35,170 bases of DNA, from assembly GCA_025359685.1 (NCBI GenBank), contig JANYEY010000103.1, forward strand, positions 1 to 35,170, given 5' to 3'. Position 1 is the first letter of the stretch; each line of letters starts with the position of its first letter. The DNA comes from Sphingomonadaceae bacterium (GTDB lineage: Bacteria > Pseudomonadota > Alphaproteobacteria > Sphingomonadales > Sphingomonadaceae). Shown here one piece after another: positions 31,581-35,170 of the stretch. The position numbers and the translations under genes were made by a program. Under the pieces are notes generated by a model. It was not told the origin of the DNA. It made no database searches and was given only the letters and a program-made list of their open reading frames with translations.

Positions 31581-33134
31581 ATGACCTGGGCCAAGCAACT
31601 CGAAGAACTGCGCGCGCGCGAAAAGCTCGCCGAGCAAATGGGCGGCGCCGATAAAGTCGCGCGGCAGCATGGGCGGGGCAAGCTGGATGCCCGCGCGCGG
31701 CTTGCTGGCCTCGTCGATCCGGGCAGCTTCCGTGAGATCGGCAAGATCGCCGGTAAGGGCAGTTATGACGAGAACGGCGAGCTGACCGGCGTGCTCCCCG
31801 CGCCGTTCCTGTTCGGCAAGGCGCTCATCAATGGCCGCCCAGTCGTGGCCACGGCGGACGATTTCACCATTCGCGGCGGCGCGGCGGATGCGGGGATCGG
31901 CCGCAAAATGGAACAGGCCGAGAAGATGGCGCACGAACTGCGCCTGCCCATCATTCGCATGATCGACGGCACCGGCGGCGGCGGTTCGGTCAAGACGCTC
32001 GAGATGATCGGCGCGACCTATATCCCGGCGGTCCACATGTGGGGCGAGGTGGTGAAGAACCTGGATACCGTGCCAGTGGTCGCGCTGGCGCTGGGGCCGA
32101 CCGCAGGCCTTGGCGCGGCACGGATCGCGGCGAGCCACTATTCGGTGATGGTGCGCGGCCTCAGCCAGATCTTCGCCGCCGGACCCGCGGTGGTCGATGC
32201 GATGGGCTCGGCGTGGAAGGATGAGGGCTCGCTCAACCATGAGGAAGCCAAGGAAGCACTCGGCGGCAGCGACATCCACACCCGCAACGGCGTGGTTGAC
32301 GACGAGGTGGCCAGCGAGGCCGAAGCCTTCGCCCGCGCGCGCCACTTCCTGTCGTTCATGCCCGAATATGTCGGGCAAACCGCACGGCGGATGGAGAGCG
32401 GCGATCCGGCGGGTCGCCGCGAGGAAGCGCTGCTCAGCCTCGTCCCACGCGGCGACAAGCAGGTCTATTCGATGCGCCGCGCGATGGACATGCTGTTCGA
32501 TCACGGCACGGTGTTCGAGATCGGGGCGCAGTGGGGCCGCGCTGCGATTACGGCATTGGCCCGACTCGACGGCTGGCCGGTGATGGTGCTGGCCTCTGAC
32601 CCCAGCTTCCTTGGCGGATCGTGGGATGCCAAGACCAGCGAGAAGGTCGAACGGTTCATCAAGCTGGCTGACCTGTTCCGCCTGCCGGTGGTTCACCTGG
32701 TCGACAACCCCGGCTTCATGATCGGGCGCGAGGCCGAGGTCGCGGGGACGATCCGCTATGGCGTGCAGGCGATGAACGCGATTTACAAGGCGACCGTACC
32801 GCTGTGCTGTGTGGTGATGCGCCGCGCTTACGGGATCGCCGGCAGCGCCATGTCGAACGCGGACCTCTACCAGTACCGCTATTGCTGGCCCTCGGGCGAC
32901 TGGGGGTCCTTGCCGATCGCCGGCGGGCTGGAGGTGGCCTACAAGAGCGAGATCGAGGCAGCGGAGGACCCTGCGGCAGAATTCGCCGCCATCCAGGCGA
33001 GGCTGGCCAAGGTGACCAGCCCGTTCCGCAGCGCCGAGCGCTTCAATGTCGAGGATATCATCGACCCGCGCGATACTCGGCCGTTGCTGTGCGAATTTGC
33101 CGAGCTGGCGTGGCGCAGGTTGGGTGCGGATTGA
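31581..33134 (+). CDS. Acyl-CoA carboxylase carboxyltransferase (beta) subunit
   Basis: Protein of 517 residues from the ATG at 31581; the GGGAG/GGGGAG just before it comes from the palindromic repeat. It has the crotonase-like double domain of PccB/MccB-type carboxyltransferases: DDFTIRGGAAD and IRMIDGTGGGGSV in the first half, ASDPSFLGGSWDAKTSEKVERFI and VDNPGFMIGREAE in the second, with GYGI-like RAYGIAGSAMS. It transfers carboxyl from biotin on the alpha subunit to an acyl-CoA. Length is close to propionyl-CoA carboxylase beta (~510). The substrate is unknown. The alpha gene lies just upstream. Confidence 0.92.
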   Translation: MTWAKQLEELRAREKLAEQMGGADKVARQHGRGKLDARARLAGLVDPGSFREIGKIAGKGSYDENGELTGVLPAPFLFGKALINGRPVVATADDFTIRGGAADAGIGRKMEQAEKMAHELRLPIIRMIDGTGGGGSVKTLEMIGATYIPAVHMWGEVVKNLDTVPVVALALGPTAGLGAARIAASHYSVMVRGLSQIFAAGPAVVDAMGSAWKDEGSLNHEEAKEALGGSDIHTRNGVVDDEVASEAEAFARARHFLSFMPEYVGQTARRMESGDPAGRREEALLSLVPRGDKQVYSMRRAMDMLFDHGTVFEIGAQWGRAAITALARLDGWPVMVLASDPSFLGGSWDAKTSEKVERFIKLADLFRLPVVHLVDNPGFMIGREAEVAGTIRYGVQAMNAIYKATVPLCCVVMRRAYGIAGSAMSNADLYQYRYCWPSGDWGSLPIAGGLEVAYKSEIEAAEDPAAEFAAIQARLAKVTSPFRSAERFNVEDIIDPRDTRPLLCEFAELAWRRLGAD

Positions 33135-33137
33135 TAA

Positions 33138-33283
33138 GGTCCTCCCCGTTTTTGCGAAGCACAAACGGGGAGGTGGCTGGCTCGAAGAGCCAGACGGAGG
33201 GGTGTCCGGGCGCGCCTCGATACCCCTCCGTCAGTGCTGCGCACTGCCACCTCCCCATTTGGCTTCGCAAAATGGAGAGGATC
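33138..33283. repeat. Cloverleaf-type palindromic repeat, copy B
   Basis: Same plan as copy A at 28384. Outer arms GGTCCTCCCCGTTTTTGCG... pair imperfectly with the complement near 33262-33283. The second stem is AAACGGGGAGGTGGC / GCCACCTCCCCATTT. Side hairpin TGGCTC-GAA-GAGCCA (33178-33192), central stem GACGGAGGGGT / ACCCCTCCGTC (33193-33203 with 33222-33232) and side hairpin AGTGC-TGC-GCACT (33233-33245) follow. It lies between convergent genes and touches the glpD stop codon. Confidence 0.9.
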
Positions 33284-34752
33284 TAAGAAGCAAGATAGTC
33301 CGCCAGCGCCGCCTGTTGCTCACCGCTCAACCGCAAGCCCAGCTTGCTCCGCCGCCACAGCACGTCTTCGGCGCTGACCGCCCATTCCTCTTGGCGCAGG
33401 TAATCGACCTCCGCCGCAGTCAGCCCGCCGCCAAAGTCGCGGCCCAGCGCCTGCCAGCCCTGCGCGTCGCCCAGCCAGTGCCGTGCGCGGGTGCCATAGG
33501 CGCGCGCGATTCGGTCCACATCGGGCGCGCCGAGGAAGGCATAGTCTGCCGCTAACCCCGCCTTGAGCGCCTCAAGCCCGTCGATCGCAAAATCCCCGCC
33601 GGGCAGCGCGGCGGTGCGGGTCCAAGCCTTGCCCGCCAGCGCGGCAAGCCGCGGCACCAGCAGATCGACCGCTTCTTCGGACAAGTGCCGATAGGTCGTG
33701 ATCTTGCCGCCATAGACGCTGAGCAGCGCCGCGCCCTGCCCGGCATCGGACAGATCAAGCCGGTACCCCCGCGTCGCCGCTTCGGGCTTGCCCGAACCGT
33801 CATCGACCAAGGGGCGGACCCCTGAATAGGTCCAGACCACGTCGGCTGGCGTGATCGCGGTCTTGAAGTACTCGTTCGTGCCTTGGCACAAATAGGCGAT
33901 TTCTTCGTCGCTGGCCTTGATCGGGTCGCCGGGTGCCTGGTCGCGATCGGTGGTGCCGATCAGGGTGAAGTCGCGTTCGTAGGGAATGGCGAAGAATATC
34001 CGCCCGTCGCCGAGCTGGAAGAAGTAGGCATAGGGGTGGTCGAACAGCTTCCTCACCACGATATGGCTGCCGCGCACCAGCCGCATGCCATATTCGGGCG
34101 CGTCGCCGAGCGTGTTCTCGACATCGAGCACTTGCGGTCCGGCGGCGTTTACCAGCGCCTTCGTGCGGAACATGCCGGCGCTGGTCGCGATCTCCCAGAC
34201 ATCGCCCGCGCGCTTGGCCCCGGTTACCTTGGTGCGGGTGCGCACCTGCGCCCCGCGCTCGGCCGCGTCCTTGGCGTTGAGCAGGACCAGCCGGGCATCG
34301 TCGACCCAGCCGTCTGAATATTCGAACCCGGTGGTGAAGCCCGCTTTGAGCGGTGTGCCCGCCGGGTGATTCACTAGGTCAATCGTGCGGGTTGCGGGCA
34401 GGCGTTTGCGACCGCCGATATGGTCGTAGAGGAACAGCCCCAGCCGCAGCAGCCAGCGCGGGCGGAGCCCCGCCACATAGGGCAGGACGAAGCGCATCGG
34501 GTGGATGATGTGCGGAGCGATGGCCCACAGCGCCTCACGCTCGCTCAGGCTTTCGCGGACCAGTGCAAATTCGTAATGTTCAAGGTAGCGCAGCCCGCCG
34601 TGGATCAGCTTGGTCGAAGCGGACGAGGTGCCCTGCGCCAGATCGCCCGCTTCGAGCAGCAAGACCTTCGCCCCGCGCCCGGCTGCATCGCGCGCGATCC
34701 CCGCGCCGTTAACGCCGCCGCCGATCACTGCAAGGTCGTAAATCTGGTCCAT
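33283..34752 (-). CDS. glpD: Glycerol-3-phosphate dehydrogenase, FAD-dependent
   Basis: Protein of 489 residues; it oxidises glycerol-3-phosphate to dihydroxyacetone phosphate at the inner membrane and feeds the quinone pool. The FAD-binding VIGGGVNGAGIARDAAGRG (9-27) starts the protein, followed by GTSSASTKLIHGGLRYLEHYEF, the glpD signature, and ALVNAAGP plus GTTDRD in mid-protein. The C-terminal YGGKITTYR and helical DAO_C-type tail are present. No glpK or glpF is adjacent. The upstream MFS gene on the same strand ends nine bases before its start, so they may share a transcript. Confidence 0.95.
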   Translation of the reverse strand: MDQIYDLAVIGGGVNGAGIARDAAGRGAKVLLLEAGDLAQGTSSASTKLIHGGLRYLEHYEFALVRESLSEREALWAIAPHIIHPMRFVLPYVAGLRPRWLLRLGLFLYDHIGGRKRLPATRTIDLVNHPAGTPLKAGFTTGFEYSDGWVDDARLVLLNAKDAAERGAQVRTRTKVTGAKRAGDVWEIATSAGMFRTKALVNAAGPQVLDVENTLGDAPEYGMRLVRGSHIVVRKLFDHPYAYFFQLGDGRIFFAIPYERDFTLIGTTDRDQAPGDPIKASDEEIAYLCQGTNEYFKTAITPADVVWTYSGVRPLVDDGSGKPEAATRGYRLDLSDAGQGAALLSVYGGKITTYRHLSEEAVDLLVPRLAALAGKAWTRTAALPGGDFAIDGLEALKAGLAADYAFLGAPDVDRIARAYGTRARHWLGDAQGWQALGRDFGGGLTAAEVDYLRQEEWAVSAEDVLWRRSKLGLRLSGEQQAALADYLAS

Positions 34753-34761
34753 CGCCCTGCC

Positions 34762-35170
34762 TTAATGGATTGCGTCGGGAACTGGCCGTGCCGCGCCGGG
34801 CGGGGTGAGGCGGCGGAACAGCCGACCGTTCTCGCTGTAAAGCACCAGCGCCAGCGCTGCCAGCCCGCACAGCAGCAAGGCCCACGACAGCGGCCGCGCA
34901 GTGCCGTCATAGGCTTGCCCGACGAAGGCCCCCAGCGCCGATCCGCAAGCCATGCGCAGGAACGCCTGAAGCGACGAGGCCGCCCCGGCAATCCGCGCGA
35001 ACGGCTGCAATGCGATCGAACTGAAATTGGCGCCGGTAAAGCCGATCATCGCGCAGTTGAGCGTCATCAGCGGGATGAACTGGACCAGCGTCTCATGCGG
35101 CTGGTGCGACAGCCACACCTGCAGCGCCCCCACCACAATAAACACCAGCAGTGCCGAATGGCTGACGCGG
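34762..35170 (-). CDS. MFS transporter, Bcr/CflA-like, C-terminal part (gene runs off the window)
   Basis: The last 135 codons of a membrane transporter are present; the reading frame is open to the right edge, so the 5' part is missing. About four hydrophobic helices are visible. The stretch MLTxNCAMIGFTGANFSSIALQPFARIAGAASSLQAFLR is the pattern of Bcr/CflA drug-resistance transporters, where the GxASSLxGFL segment lies in a late helix. The substrate is unknown. It is the likely first gene of a pair with glpD. Confidence 0.8.
   Translation of the reverse strand, partial: RVSHSALLVFIVVGALQVWLSHQPHETLVQFIPLMTLNCAMIGFTGANFSSIALQPFARIAGAASSLQAFLRMACGSALGAFVGQAYDGTARPLSWALLLCGLAALALVLYSENGRLFRRLTPPGAARPVPDAIH

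Noticed and set aside
31320..33164. A 614-codon open frame on the strand opposite the carboxyltransferase
   Set aside because: It is an antisense frame made open by GC-rich third positions; the plus-strand product matches a known family over its whole length.

Overview
This is a GC-rich (about two thirds G+C by eye), densely packed chromosomal segment of an alphaproteobacterium. It most likely comes from the Sphingomonadales (Erythrobacter/Novosphingobium-like). The gene content suggests this: class I PHA synthase with a phasin, a crotonase-family protein, a membrane-anchored c-type cytochrome, LptFG, ClpS, an AlaC-type aminotransferase, and several families of long GC-rich palindromic intergenic repeats. 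The assignment is inference from gene content; there is no rRNA in the window. No transposase, integrase, CRISPR array or prophage gene is visible.

Layout. 1-2.5 kb: tRNA-Thr, a large protein with an N-terminal SLOG-like (nucleotide-binding Rossmann) domain and two 2-TM membrane blocks that look SLATT/DUF4231-like, a 37-bp perfect hairpin repeat, and tRNA-Cys. 2.5-5.5 kb: an RNB-domain exoribonuclease gene follows an arsR-arsC-aquaporin arsenic operon, which has a perfect 16-bp-arm operator in its promoter. 5.5-9.6 kb: a regulator/crotonase pair, an alanine-type aminotransferase, a DUF2306-like membrane protein and a small exported protein. 9.7-13.1 kb: the PHA storage locus (phaC, a phasin with a histone-like Lys/Ala/Pro-rich head, its operator-flanked promoter and terminator), then clpS. 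13.1-20.6 kb: an unknown lower-GC membrane gene, a VIT/CCC1 metal transporter, lptF-lptG, a fatty acid desaturase, a GNAT-like protein and a dicarboxylate/amino acid symporter. 20.7-26.4 kb: a translationally coupled glmM / zinc-ribbon / thiD operon, an exported prolyl oligopeptidase, a LOG-family phosphoribohydrolase and tRNA-Gln. 26.5-35.2 kb: ppx/gppA-rlmE, a tandem-duplicated diheme cytochrome c, an acyl-CoA carboxylase pair (biotin-carrying alpha subunit and carboxyltransferase), glpD and a truncated MFS transporter.

The functional groups are: arsenate reduction and arsenite exit through a channel; PHA granule synthesis and coating; LPS export (LptFG); amino-sugar and thiamine precursor synthesis; and acyl-CoA carboxylation.

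The most unusual signals are as follows. (1) The orphan SLOG-plus-membrane protein resembles predicted nucleotide-gated effectors. (2) One repeat family keeps constant flanks around a hairpin whose arms covary between copies. (3) A second repeat family folds as a cloverleaf with covarying side hairpins and sits between convergent genes. (4) A segment of about 600 bp inside the carboxylase alpha gene has a sharply lower GC content and different codon use, as if replaced by recombination. (5) A third palindromic repeat supplies the ribosome-binding site of the carboxyltransferase gene. (6) The phasin gene appears to have two translation starts.
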